From positions 62,001 to 126,000 of the forward strand of contig JAFKKG010000029.1 in NCBI GenBank assembly GCA_017305715.1: a stretch of 64,000 nucleotides of DNA. Direction: 5' to 3'. A program made the position numbers and the translations under genes. Positions 18,001 through 25,245 of this stretch are shown piece by piece (position 1 is the stretch's first letter; each line of letters starts with the position of its first letter). The DNA comes from Hyphomicrobiales bacterium. GTDB lineage: Bacteria; Pseudomonadota; Alphaproteobacteria; Rhizobiales; Xanthobacteraceae. Below the pieces are notes generated by a model. The model searched no databases. It saw only the letters and a program-made list of their open reading frames with translations, and was not told the origin of the DNA.

Positions 18001-18499
18001 AGGCCTGTTCAAGCTGATGGCCTACAAGGACGAGTACGAAGTCGCCCGGCTTTATTCCGACGGTGAATTTGCCAAGGCCTTGAAGGAACAGTTCGACGGC
18101 GAGGCGAGCGTCAAGGTCAGCCTCGCGCCGCCCTTGCTGGCGTCGCGCGACAAGGTGACCGGACATTTACGCAAGCGCGAATTCGGCGGCTGGATCCTCA
18201 AGGCGTTCGACATCCTGACGCGCTTCAAATTCCTGCGCGGCACGGCGTTCGATCCGTTCGGCTATACCGCGGAGCGGCGGATGGAACGGGCGTTGCCGGG
18301 CGAATATTCGGCCATGATCTTCCGCCACCTCGACACCGCAAAACCGCAGGATTGGCCGCGGCTGGTGGCGCTGGCGAAATCGGCCGATCTCGTGCGCGGC
18401 TATGGCCACATCAAGGAGGCCAATGTCGCGCGCTACCGCCGGGAGTGCACGCGGCTGGAGGGCGCGATCGGGCAGCCGGTGGCACTGGCGGCTGAATAA
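15026..18499 (+). CDS. Fused indolepyruvate ferredoxin oxidoreductase (IorA-IorB type)
   Basis: Large thiamine-diphosphate/iron-sulfur enzyme, 1157 residues, of the pyruvate-ferredoxin-oxidoreductase superfamily; relatives decarboxylate aryl-2-oxo acids to acyl-CoA with ferredoxin reduction. Order: pyrimidine-binding domain (residues 1-370, SGYRGSPLGMYD), TPP domain (about 430-610, GDGTYTHSG and later ILYNDAVAMTGGQ), a Cys cluster near 635-690 (CEGCGDC, SNC, CIEGFCP), the gamma domain (about 715-930, VTGIGGTGVITIG), then a C-terminal domain of DUF6537 type. GGGGAGCGGAAA precedes the ATG. Probable role in aromatic amino-acid or 2-oxo acid breakdown. A stem-loop follows at 18508. Confidence 0.9.
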   Translation: MALMEVGLDDKYRLDAKRIFLSGTQALVRLPMLQRERDRAQGLNTAGFISGYRGSPLGMYDHALWRAKSFLKQHDIEFAPGLNEDLAATAVWGSQQVGMFPGAKVDGVFGIWYGKGPGVDRSLDALKHANSAGTSPNGGVIALAGDDHGCQSSTLAHQSEQVFASALMPVVNPATLQDYLDLGILGFALSRYSSCWVGFKAISETVESSASIVSDPDRIRIITPDDFEMPPGGLSIRWPDPPLEAERRLHGPKMQAVAAFTRANRFDRIVLDSKPARLGIMATGKAYLDLRQALADLGITDAEAQALGLRIYKVALTWPLEQHGARAFADGLQDVLVVEEKRGFIEDQLLRILYNVDASKRPSVVGKRDETGAVLLPSEGELSPTMVAAAVVARLRRLGHRSPALEQRLAKLEAFDRPAEGIGAAKLQRTPYFCSGCPHNTSTKIPEGSRAMAGIGCHGMALSIPSRRTQTISHMGAEGVAWIGQAPFTSEPHVFQNLGDGTYTHSGLLALRAAAASGVNITYKILYNDAVAMTGGQPAEGGLTVSQIAHQVSAEGAKRLVIVSDDPEKYPSNYFPAGATIHHRRELDAVQRELREVKGLSVLVYDQTCAAEKRRRRKRGIYPDPPKRVFINERVCEGCGDCSAASNCVSVQPLETELGRKRRIDQSNCNKDFSCIEGFCPSFVTVHGGKLRKADRAAADPSALFADLPLPKLPALDGAFNILVTGIGGTGVITIGALLGMAAHVDGKACSTLDFTGLSQKNGAVMSHVRIAPSADDLANVRIGPGTANLILGCDIVVATSLPALSRAERGLTRAIVNADLLPTASFVIDPDIDFQAGAMRDSLNEAVSASDLDILDATGLASSLMGDSIATNSFMLGFAFQRGTVPLSLEAIMKAIELNGAAIEMNKLAFSWGRLAAHDLQRVVSAARFKSSGAAPVKRTLDETIAHRAAFLTDYQNEAYSKRYLAEVARVRAAEAKASPAAQDLTEAFAKGLFKLMAYKDEYEVARLYSDGEFAKALKEQFDGEASVKVSLAPPLLASRDKVTGHLRKREFGGWILKAFDILTRFKFLRGTAFDPFGYTAERRMERALPGEYSAMIFRHLDTAKPQDWPRLVALAKSADLVRGYGHIKEANVARYRRECTRLEGAIGQPVALAAE

Positions 18500-18507
18500 G
18501 TTCCCGG

Positions 18508-18535
18508 GCCGGCCATGGTTATTTGCATGGCCGGC
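18508..18535 (+). terminator. Stem-loop downstream of the indolepyruvate oxidoreductase gene
   Basis: Perfect 10-bp arms GCCGGCCATG and CATGGCCGGC with an 8-base loop, nine bases after the stop codon. There is no strong T-run, so it is a weak intrinsic terminator or an mRNA 3' stabiliser. Confidence 0.5.
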
Positions 18536-18639
18536 ATAGTTAGCGGGTAACCTTGTCGAAGATATCGGCTGGCAAAGGCCGGTCGGCTTCCTACATGATC
18601 TTAGTTGTCTTTATTTTGAGTCATTTCAGGAGGCCCTTG

Positions 18640-19068
18640 ATGGTCCTGAAAAGCGCTTTTTTTGCAGTGGTTTGCACGGGGCTTTTGGCCTTGGCCGGCG
18701 CTGCGAATGCTGCTGAATATCGCCCGGGCGAGTACCTCAAGCTCGATCTTTCCAGGGCCCTGCTTTCGCCGAAGCGGATCGGACCGGAGGCCCGGTTTGG
18801 CCCGGTCCGGATCGAGGCGCGGTCTGATGAAGCGAATTCCGACGCTGCGGATGCGGACCTCGAGGCATCGGTGTGGCCCAAGCTGCCGCCGCGCAAGCAG
18901 CGTGTTGCCAAATCTCGCGTCGAGAAGACCCCTGCCGAGGCGCCGCGGGCGTCGGCGCGCGCGAAGCTGGCGAAGCGGCACAGCAATCCGCTGGATGCAG
19001 AGGCGCGGGATACGCGGATCCAGAAATGGCCGTGCCGGACCGGCGGCATCTGCAACTGGCAGCGATAG
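18640..19068 (+). CDS. Exported basic hypothetical protein
   Basis: A 142-residue protein with a Sec signal peptide (VLKSAFFAVVCTGLLALAGAANA-AE). AGGAGG at 18628-18633, seven bases before this ATG, decides the start over the longer open frame. The mature part begins EYRPGEYLKLDLSRALLSPKRIGP, has a Lys/Arg/Ala-rich middle, and ends with CRTGGICNWQR, whose two cysteines could form a disulfide. No family recognised; the short conserved ends around a variable basic linker suggest an envelope-associated protein. Confidence 0.65.
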   Translation: MVLKSAFFAVVCTGLLALAGAANAAEYRPGEYLKLDLSRALLSPKRIGPEARFGPVRIEARSDEANSDAADADLEASVWPKLPPRKQRVAKSRVEKTPAEAPRASARAKLAKRHSNPLDAEARDTRIQKWPCRTGGICNWQR

Positions 19069-19090
19069 CCCGCAGACAAAAGCTTCGGTT

Positions 19091-19172
19091 CTGATTAAAT
19101 CAGATCCGAAGTCTTGGATTCCTGTTTTGACGCATTTTCTTCACGCGAACCGCTTCACCCGAAAACGCTATG
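19091..19172. repeat. Dispersed intergenic repeat (TTTTGACGC...GAAAACGCTATG type)
   Basis: Begins CTGATTAAATCAGATC and ends TTCTTCACGCGAACCGCTTCACCCGAAAACGCTATG. Related copies lie at 26524-26575 (inverted), 28805-28930 and 45968-45998 in this window. The self-complementary TGATTAAATCA start is visible. Non-coding. Confidence 0.6.
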
Positions 19173-19257
19173 GGCGTCATCGCGCTGTCGCAAAACCTTC
19201 GATTTAGAGTCAAGCGAAGCAGGCAAACCCCCGTCGTAGATCGACGAGGGTTGGCCG

Positions 19258-20844
19258 ATGGCGATTGCGATAGCTGCGAAGCGGGGACTGACCCGGCGTC
19301 ATCTGCTGGTGCGGTCCGCCGCAACGATCGTGGCTGGTGGGCTCGGCAGTCTCGCAAAACCCTATCTGAGCCGCGCGGCGGATCGCCCGGCCATGGCCTG
19401 CGGGATTCAGTCCGGCGATGTCTCGGCCCAGTCAGCGGTGGTATGGGCCCGCGCCGACCGCCCATCGAGGATGCAGGTCGAATATTCGACGGTCGAGAGT
19501 TTTGCGCGCATCCTTGGTTCGTCTTCCGCCGATGCGTTGCCGGACAGCGACTTCACCTCGAAACTGCTGCTCGATGGCCTGCCGGCCGGGCAGGACATTT
19601 TCTATCGCGTGCGGTTCGAGAATCTCGATGAGAGCCGGATTACCGGCGAGGCGCAGCTCGGCCGTTTTCGTACCGCGCCTGCCGAGCGGCATTCGGTGTC
19701 GTTCGTCTGGTCCGGCGACACGTTGGGGCAGGGCTGGGGCATCGATCCCTCGCGTGGCGGCCTGCGCACCTATCGTACCATGCGCGACAACCAGCCGGAT
19801 TTCTTCATCCATTGCGGCGATCACATCTATGCCGATTGTCCGGTGGAGCCGGAACTGAAGCTGCCCAATGGCGAGATCTGGCGCAACATCGTCACCGAGG
19901 AGAAATCCGTCGTCGCGCATACGCTCACGCATTTCCGCGGCAACTACAAATACAACTGGCTCGACGAAAACCTGCGCGCCTTCCACGCCGAAGTGCCGAT
20001 CTTCGCGCAATGGGACGACCACGAGGTGACCAATGACTGGGCCCCTCGCGGCACCGCCGACGAGACCGGCTATGCCGAGGACGGCACGTCGAAACTGGTG
20101 GCGCGGGCGCGCCGCGCCTTCCACGAGTTCATGCCGATCCGGCCGACGCCCGAACGGGACGGCCGCATCTATCGCAGGATTTCCTACGGCCCGCTGCTCG
20201 ATGTCTTCCTGATCGACATGCGCAGCTACCGCGATTCGACCTGGAACAAGCGCGAGGACCAGAGCGAGGCCTTCATTCTCGGGCGCGAACAACTGGCGTG
20301 GCTGAAGCGCGAACTCGTGGCCTCGAATGCGACCTGGAAGGTGATCGCGGCCGATATGCCGATCGGATTGATCAGCGAGGACGCTGTCGCGCTCGGCGAC
20401 GGCCCGCCGGAACGGCGCGAGCACGAGATCGCCGATTTACTTTCCTTCATGAAGCGCGCCGGTATTCGCAACACGGTCTGGCTGACCGCCGACATGCATT
20501 ACACCGCAGCCCATCACTACGATCCGAACCGCGCCGTGTTTTCCGATTTCGAACCGTTCTGGGAATTCGTCTCCGGCCCGCTGCATGCCGGCACCTGGGC
20601 GCCCGCCCCACTCGACAATACGTTCGGCCCCAAGGCGATGTTCCAAAAGGGCTGCAGCGCGGAACAAGGGGAAAATCTCGCGCCCTGCTTCGGCCTGCAA
20701 TTCTTCGGCCGCGTCGATGTCGACGGCAAGACCGAAATCATGACCGTGACCCTGAAGGATGTCGACAATTCCGATCTATGGTCGGTGGATATCGAACCCC
20801 GCCTGGATGCGCGGCCCGGTCAGATCATGGCGCAGCATATTTGA
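19258..20844 (+). CDS. phoD: Alkaline phosphatase D family protein, Tat-exported
   Basis: Periplasmic phosphodiesterase/phosphatase of the PhoD family, 528 residues. A Tat signal is present (LTRRHLLVRSAAT with a hydrophobic core, cleaved near residue 42). An N-terminal fibronectin-like domain spans about 45-140, then the metallophosphatase core with SGDT, HCGDHIYAD, WDDHEVTND and, near the end, TADMHYTAAHHYD. These supply the metal ligands (Ca/Fe in Bacillus PhoD). Likely scavenges phosphate from phosphate esters. It stands alone; no Pho box was identified. Confidence 0.9.
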   Translation: MAIAIAAKRGLTRRHLLVRSAATIVAGGLGSLAKPYLSRAADRPAMACGIQSGDVSAQSAVVWARADRPSRMQVEYSTVESFARILGSSSADALPDSDFTSKLLLDGLPAGQDIFYRVRFENLDESRITGEAQLGRFRTAPAERHSVSFVWSGDTLGQGWGIDPSRGGLRTYRTMRDNQPDFFIHCGDHIYADCPVEPELKLPNGEIWRNIVTEEKSVVAHTLTHFRGNYKYNWLDENLRAFHAEVPIFAQWDDHEVTNDWAPRGTADETGYAEDGTSKLVARARRAFHEFMPIRPTPERDGRIYRRISYGPLLDVFLIDMRSYRDSTWNKREDQSEAFILGREQLAWLKRELVASNATWKVIAADMPIGLISEDAVALGDGPPERREHEIADLLSFMKRAGIRNTVWLTADMHYTAAHHYDPNRAVFSDFEPFWEFVSGPLHAGTWAPAPLDNTFGPKAMFQKGCSAEQGENLAPCFGLQFFGRVDVDGKTEIMTVTLKDVDNSDLWSVDIEPRLDARPGQIMAQHI

Positions 20845-20857
20845 AGTCTGTGGGTGG

Positions 20858-20986
20858 TCAGGGCTTCGACGCGAAATAGAAGCCGAGCACGATCAGCGTA
20901 GCCAGCGTCGTGATCACGCCGAGCACGGCGGCGGCGATCGCCGGCAATTGATGGGCGTCCAGCCATGCCCGCAGCGCTTTTTCCAT
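20858..20986 (-). CDS. 42-residue single-span membrane protein
   Basis: A short gene below usual length cut-offs: MEKALRAWLDAH, then a hydrophobic stretch of about 25 residues (AIAAAVLGVITTLATLIVLGFYF), then ASKP and stop. GGGGGA is placed five bases before the ATG. The order amphipathic start, one membrane helix and a short basic end is that of small membrane proteins. It is convergent with phoD, the two stops lying 14 bases apart. Function unknown. Confidence 0.55.
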   Translation of the reverse strand: MEKALRAWLDAHQLPAIAAAVLGVITTLATLIVLGFYFASKP

Positions 20987-21118
20987 CGCATCCCCCGATC
21001 TTGATTTGCCCGCCGCCTTGCGGGCAGACTATCCAATAGCGATCTATCCTCCGCCATCAAATACCGTCCATGCGGCTTTCGTCTCGGCCGCGGCACCCTA
21101 CGCCTTCAGGAGCATGTT

Positions 21119-21937
21119 ATGGAAAATCTGCAAACGCAGGGCATTGCCCTGGCGAGACTGGGGCTCGGCACCTTCCGCCTGCAGGGCGATGGCTGTCGTG
21201 CCGCGGTCGAAAGCGCGCTCGGGCTCGGATACCGGCATCTCGACACCGCGGAAATGTACGGCAATGAGGAGCCGATCGGGGCGGCGCTCGCCTCCGCGGG
21301 CGTGCCCCGCAAGGAGCTGCACGTCACCACAAAGGTCTGGAATGAAAATCTGGCGCCGGACGCGATCCGCCGGGCGTTCGATGCGTCGCTGAAGAAACTG
21401 AGACTGGATCAGGTCGACCTCTATCTGGTGCATTGGCCGGCGCCGAAAATGAATCTGCCGGCGATGTTCGAGACGCTGATGAAGCTGCAGGACGAGGGCC
21501 GCACCCGCGCCATCGGCGTCGCCAATTTCAACATCGCGCTGCTCAAGACCGTGGTCGAGGACATCAAGGCCCCGATCGCCTGCAACCAGGTCGAGTATCA
21601 TGTGATGCTGGACCAGACGCCGCTGCGCAAATATCTTGCCGCCAAATCGATCCCGCTGGTCGCCTATTGCCCGCTGGCGCAGGGGCGGGTGGCCTCGGAC
21701 GCGGTATTGGCCAAGATCGGCCGCAAGCACGATGCCAGTGCCGCGCAGGTGGCGTTGAAATGGCTGCTCGATCAGGACGGCGTTGCCGCGATTCCGAAGG
21801 CCTCGCGCGCCGAAAGCCAGCAGGCCAATCTCGGCGCACTGAAGGTCAACCTCGATGATGAGGATCGGAAGGCGATTGCGGCCTTGCCGAAGAACAAGCG
21901 ATGTGTAAATCCGGGGTTTGCGCCGGCGTGGGATTGA
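21119..21937 (+). CDS. Aldo/keto reductase
   Basis: NADPH-dependent oxidoreductase with a TIM barrel, 272 residues. The catalytic tetrad is visible: Asp and Tyr in HLDTAEMYGNE, Lys in VTTKVW and His in YLVHWP. GVANFN and the C-terminal IPKASRAES bind the cofactor. AGGAGC precedes the ATG. Closest in type to 2,5-diketo-D-gluconate reductase-like AKR5 enzymes, which reduce a range of aldehydes. It is 99 bases upstream of the thiolase gene on the same strand, with an intervening palindrome, so it may be transcribed separately. Confidence 0.9.
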   Translation: MENLQTQGIALARLGLGTFRLQGDGCRAAVESALGLGYRHLDTAEMYGNEEPIGAALASAGVPRKELHVTTKVWNENLAPDAIRRAFDASLKKLRLDQVDLYLVHWPAPKMNLPAMFETLMKLQDEGRTRAIGVANFNIALLKTVVEDIKAPIACNQVEYHVMLDQTPLRKYLAAKSIPLVAYCPLAQGRVASDAVLAKIGRKHDASAAQVALKWLLDQDGVAAIPKASRAESQQANLGALKVNLDDEDRKAIAALPKNKRCVNPGFAPAWD

Positions 21938-21997
21938 AGACGATTCCTTGCTTTTCCGCCCTCCGGAATTCAGGTTTTCGCTACACACGGGCTTTGG

Positions 21998-22013
21998 TCC
22001 AGTCCATACTGGA
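21998..22013. promoter_or_regulatory. Small palindrome ahead of the thiolase gene
   Basis: TCCAGT and ACTGGA separated by CCAT, centred 31 bases before the ATG. The size would suit a dimeric repressor site such as a TetR-type regulator of fatty-acid genes. No regulator gene is adjacent, so this is only a candidate. Confidence 0.25.
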
Positions 22014-22036
22014 TCGCATCAAAGGGAGGTCTAAAA

Positions 22037-23209
22037 ATGCGTGAAGCTGTTATCGTTTCCTATGCGCGTACCGGGCTGGCAAAGTCCGGCCGCGGCGGGT
22101 TCAATATCACCCCTCCGATGTCGATGGCGGCCCACGCCATCAAGCACGCCGTCGAGCGTGCCGGCGTCGAGAAGGATTACGTCGAGGATAGCTATCTCGG
22201 CAACTGCGCCCACGGCGCGCCGAATATCGGGCGTCAGGCCGCGCTGCTCGCGGGCCTGCCCAAGTCGACGGCGGGGGTATCGGTCAACCGCTTCTGCTCG
22301 TCAGGGCTGCAGACCATCGCAATGGCCGCGAATTCGATCCGCTCGGACGGCGCCGATTGCATCGTGGCCGGCGGCGTTGAAAGCATCTCGATCCCGGGCG
22401 GCGGCACGCCCAAGGAATCGATCGATCCGGATCTGCTCAAGACCGCGCCCGACATCTTCATGGCGATGATCGATACCGCCGATATCGTTGCCGAGCGCTA
22501 CAAGCTCAGCCGCGAATATCAGGACGAGTACTCGCTGGAATCGCAGCGCCGCATGGCCGCCGCCCAGCAGGCCAACAAGTTCAAGGACGAAATCGTCCCG
22601 ATGAAGACCAAAATGAAGGTGGTCGACAAGGCGACGAAGGCGGAAAGCATCGTCGACTATGTCGTCGACCGCGACGAGTGCAACCGTCCCGACACCACCC
22701 TGGAAGGCCTCGCCAAGCTCGAGCCGGTCAAGGGCCCGGGCAAGTTCGTCACCGCCGGCAATGCCAGCCAGCTCTCGGACGGCGCGGCCGCTGTGGTGCT
22801 GATGGAAGCCAAGGATGCCGAAAAGCGCGGGCTCAACCCGATGGGCCGTTTCGTCGCATGGGCAGCAGCGGGCTGTGAGCCGGACGAAATGGGCATCGGT
22901 CCGATCTTCGCTGTGCCGAAGCTGCTGAAGCGCCATGGCCTCAAGATCGACGACATCGACATCTGGGAACTGAACGAAGCCTTCGCCAGCCAGTGTCTGT
23001 ATTCCCGCGACAAGCTCGGCATCGACCCCGAGAAGTACAACGTCAATGGCGGCTCGATCGCGATCGGTCATCCCTTCGGCATGACCGGCGCGCGGCTCAC
23101 CGGCCACATCCTGCAGGAAGGCCGTCGCCGCAAGGCGAAGTGGGGCGTCGTCACCATGTGCATCGGTGGCGGCCAGGGCGGCGCAGGCCTGTTCGAAATC
23201 TACAGCTGA
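22037..23209 (+). CDS. Acetyl-CoA C-acyltransferase (thiolase)
   Basis: Thiolase, 390 residues, which joins or cleaves acyl-CoA and acetyl-CoA. Active-site residues are in place: the nucleophilic Cys in NRFCSSGLQT (about residue 90), NGGSIAIGHPFGMTGAR with the catalytic His, and the second Cys in MCIGGGQG near the end. AAAGGGAGG is eight bases before the ATG. Sequence type suggests a degradative FadA-like or acetoacetyl-CoA thiolase rather than a sterol-carrier type. Followed by a 17-bp tandem repeat and a strong terminator. Confidence 0.92.
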   Translation: MREAVIVSYARTGLAKSGRGGFNITPPMSMAAHAIKHAVERAGVEKDYVEDSYLGNCAHGAPNIGRQAALLAGLPKSTAGVSVNRFCSSGLQTIAMAANSIRSDGADCIVAGGVESISIPGGGTPKESIDPDLLKTAPDIFMAMIDTADIVAERYKLSREYQDEYSLESQRRMAAAQQANKFKDEIVPMKTKMKVVDKATKAESIVDYVVDRDECNRPDTTLEGLAKLEPVKGPGKFVTAGNASQLSDGAAAVVLMEAKDAEKRGLNPMGRFVAWAAAGCEPDEMGIGPIFAVPKLLKRHGLKIDDIDIWELNEAFASQCLYSRDKLGIDPEKYNVNGGSIAIGHPFGMTGARLTGHILQEGRRRKAKWGVVTMCIGGGQGGAGLFEIYS

Positions 23210-23230
23210 GCTGCTGTCGTAGACAGCAAC

Positions 23231-23264
23231 GCTGATTGAACAAAGAAGCTGATTGAACAAAGAA
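23231..23264. repeat. 17-bp perfect tandem duplication
   Basis: GCTGATTGAACAAAGAA occurs twice in succession (23231-23247 and 23248-23264), just after the thiolase stop and running into the terminator stem. Confidence 0.85.
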
Positions 23265-23288
23265 AATGGCTCCGCGAGGAGCCATTTT
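23263..23288. terminator. Bidirectional intrinsic terminator
   Basis: AAAATGGCTCC pairs perfectly with GGAGCCATTTT around a GCGA loop. The T-run serves the thiolase transcript and the complementary A-run serves the convergent small gene at 23321-23545. Confidence 0.85.
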
Positions 23289-23320
23289 CCGTTGGGACGC
23301 AAGTTTCGTTAAGGCAAATC

Positions 23321-23545
23321 TCAGTAACGATGACGCTTCTTGATGATCACGACCTTGTCGCGATGGCCGTGCCCGCGATGCCAGCCGCGGTCGCGGTGGC
23401 CGCGGACTTGCGCACGCGCGCCATAGCCATGGTGATGGCCATGATAACCGCCGCGCTTGATCACGACGGTTTCCGCGCTTGCGATCGACGGTGCCGCCAC
23501 GATGATCGCGCCAAGCGCTGCCAAGACCAATCCAAACTTCTTCAT
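23321..23545 (-). CDS. Small exported His/Gly/Arg-rich protein
   Basis: A 74-residue protein with a clean Sec signal peptide (KKFGLVLAALGAIIVAAPSIASA-ET, cut near residue 24). The mature 50 residues are rich in His, Gly and Arg (GGYHGHHHGYG, HRGHGHRDK) and end VVIIKKRHRY. Similar tiny exported proteins are frequent in Bradyrhizobium by recall, with no established role; the histidines could bind metal ions. It shares the bidirectional terminator with the thiolase gene. The 239 bases upstream contain a dispersed repeat. Confidence 0.7.
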   Translation of the reverse strand: MKKFGLVLAALGAIIVAAPSIASAETVVIKRGGYHGHHHGYGARAQVRGHRDRGWHRGHGHRDKVVIIKKRHRY

Positions 23546-23697
23546 TACTCTTCCTCTCCTCGTTTAAAGCGAGGATAGAACAGCGCATCGTCACGAACGT
23601 TCCGATGGAACTTGAAGAGATTTATGAATGCTTGTTCAGTAACAGTTAACGCGCGAAAAGGCGTTGGTTCCGCGCTCAAACTGCGCTGACAAATAAT

Positions 23698-23770
23698 GTC
23701 CGTCATGGCCGGGCTCCACGCCCGAGCCGCGGGCGAGAAGGACGTGGATGCCCGGGACAAGCCCGCGCAT
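23698..23770. repeat. Dispersed intergenic repeat (CGTCATGGCCGGGCT type)
   Basis: Starts CCGTCATGGCCGGGCT and ends GTGGATGCCCGGGACAAGCCC, the degenerate two halves of a palindromic unit whose tighter form is at 53959-53996. It lies between the small exported protein gene and the serine hydrolase gene. Confidence 0.55.
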
Positions 23771-23784
23771 GTCGTTGTCGCGCG

Positions 23785-25056
23785 CTACTCGATGATCGCC
23801 TGATACACCAGCGCGTTGATCTTCTGCCGATAGTGCCAGCGGATCGGACCGGGCGCCGCCGAGAGATAGACCACGGCGAGCTCTTCCTTCGGATCGACCC
23901 ACCAGTCGGTGCCGCTGGCGCCGGGCCACGAGAACTGCCCGACCGATCCCATCATCCTGACCACGCCCGGCGTCGTGCGCACCGCGAGGCCCAGACCGAA
24001 GCCGTAATCGGCGCGGGTCGGGTCGGCATTGCCGACGAGATTCCTGATGTTCGTGCCAAGCTGGTCGGACAGCATGTAGGCGACCGTGCGCGGGCCGAGC
24101 AACCGGGCTTCGCCGGCGCGGCCGCCATTCATCAGCATCAGTGCAAAGCGCAGATAGTCCGACGCCGTGGAGGCCGCGCAGCCGCCGCCGCATTCGAATT
24201 TGAGCGGCTGCGTCAGGTCGGGGCCGCGGGCTTGCGGCTTGCCGGTGTCGGGATCGACCGGAAGCGGTTTGGCGTAGCGCGCAACCCGGTCACCCCCGAT
24301 CGAGAATACCGTGTCGGTCATGCCGAGCGGCTTGAACAGATTGGCTTCGAGATACTGGCTGAGCGGCTGGCCGCTGATCTTCTCGATGGTGAGGCCGAGC
24401 ACGTCGAGCCCGAAACCATAGTCCCACACCGTTGCGGGCTGATAGAGCAGCGGCAGCGAGGCAAGCTTGTCCATGAAGGCCGCGCCGTCCAGCCGGGTCG
24501 CGGCGGCGGCGCTGCCGGCCGGATACTGCTTGTGAATGATCGTGTTGCCGCGGCCGCCATAAATCATGCCGGAGGTGTGCCGCATCAGGTCCTGGATCGT
24601 AATGGGGCGGTTCGCCGGCACGGTGTCGACGGTGGGCTCGCCGTTTTCGCTCACCGCGACGCGCATATTGGCGAATTTCGGGAAGTATTTGCCGAGCGGA
24701 TCGTCGATCAGAAGCTTGCCCTGCTCGTACAGCATCAGGCCGCCGACCGCCGTCATCGGCTTGGTCATCGATGCGATGTTGAAGATGGTGTCTGTGGTCA
24801 TCGCGACACCGCCCGCCTTGTCGCGCCAGCCATAGGCGTCGAGGGCGACCAGCTTGCCGTGACGGGCGATGGCAATCACCGCGCCCGGAATTCGGCCGGC
24901 GTCGATATCGGCCTTCAGCACCTCCGCGATGCGCGCCAGCCGCTCGCTGGAGAGGCCGACATCCTCAGGCCTGCCGCGAGGCAGCGGATCGGCGGCGAAT
25001 GCCGCGCTGCAAGCGAGCAGGCTGAACGCGGCTGTGAGGATTCGGAACGACACCAT
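23785..25056 (-). CDS. Serine hydrolase, class C beta-lactamase-like
   Basis: Exported penicillin-binding-protein-fold hydrolase, 423 residues. A signal peptide covers residues 1-22 (FSLLACSAAFA-AD). The nucleophile motif is SMTK (Ser-x2-Lys, near residue 95), a Tyr lies in VWDYGFGLDVLG, and the third motif region reads MGSVGQFSWPGASGTDWW. The KTG triad is missing, as in esterases of this family, so beta-lactamase activity is doubtful and an esterase or peptidase is more likely. GGGAGG precedes the ATG. Divergent from the amidohydrolase gene at 25246. Confidence 0.88.
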   Translation of the reverse strand: MVSFRILTAAFSLLACSAAFAADPLPRGRPEDVGLSSERLARIAEVLKADIDAGRIPGAVIAIARHGKLVALDAYGWRDKAGGVAMTTDTIFNIASMTKPMTAVGGLMLYEQGKLLIDDPLGKYFPKFANMRVAVSENGEPTVDTVPANRPITIQDLMRHTSGMIYGGRGNTIIHKQYPAGSAAAATRLDGAAFMDKLASLPLLYQPATVWDYGFGLDVLGLTIEKISGQPLSQYLEANLFKPLGMTDTVFSIGGDRVARYAKPLPVDPDTGKPQARGPDLTQPLKFECGGGCAASTASDYLRFALMLMNGGRAGEARLLGPRTVAYMLSDQLGTNIRNLVGNADPTRADYGFGLGLAVRTTPGVVRMMGSVGQFSWPGASGTDWWVDPKEELAVVYLSAAPGPIRWHYRQKINALVYQAIIE

Positions 25057-25245
25057 GGACGCCTCCCGTTTCGGGCGCTTCGGCCCTCATTGTTGGCGCG
25101 AAGCCTATGGCAATGCCCTTGGGCCGGCTAGCGGCGCCGTCAGTCTTTTTTGCGTGGGCTGGTCATCGGCGAATGCGCGCCTGCTTGCGCAGGGGCGGGT
25201 CCCGGCGCATCATCGCGGCATAAAAAAATCAGGGGGAGCGACGCC

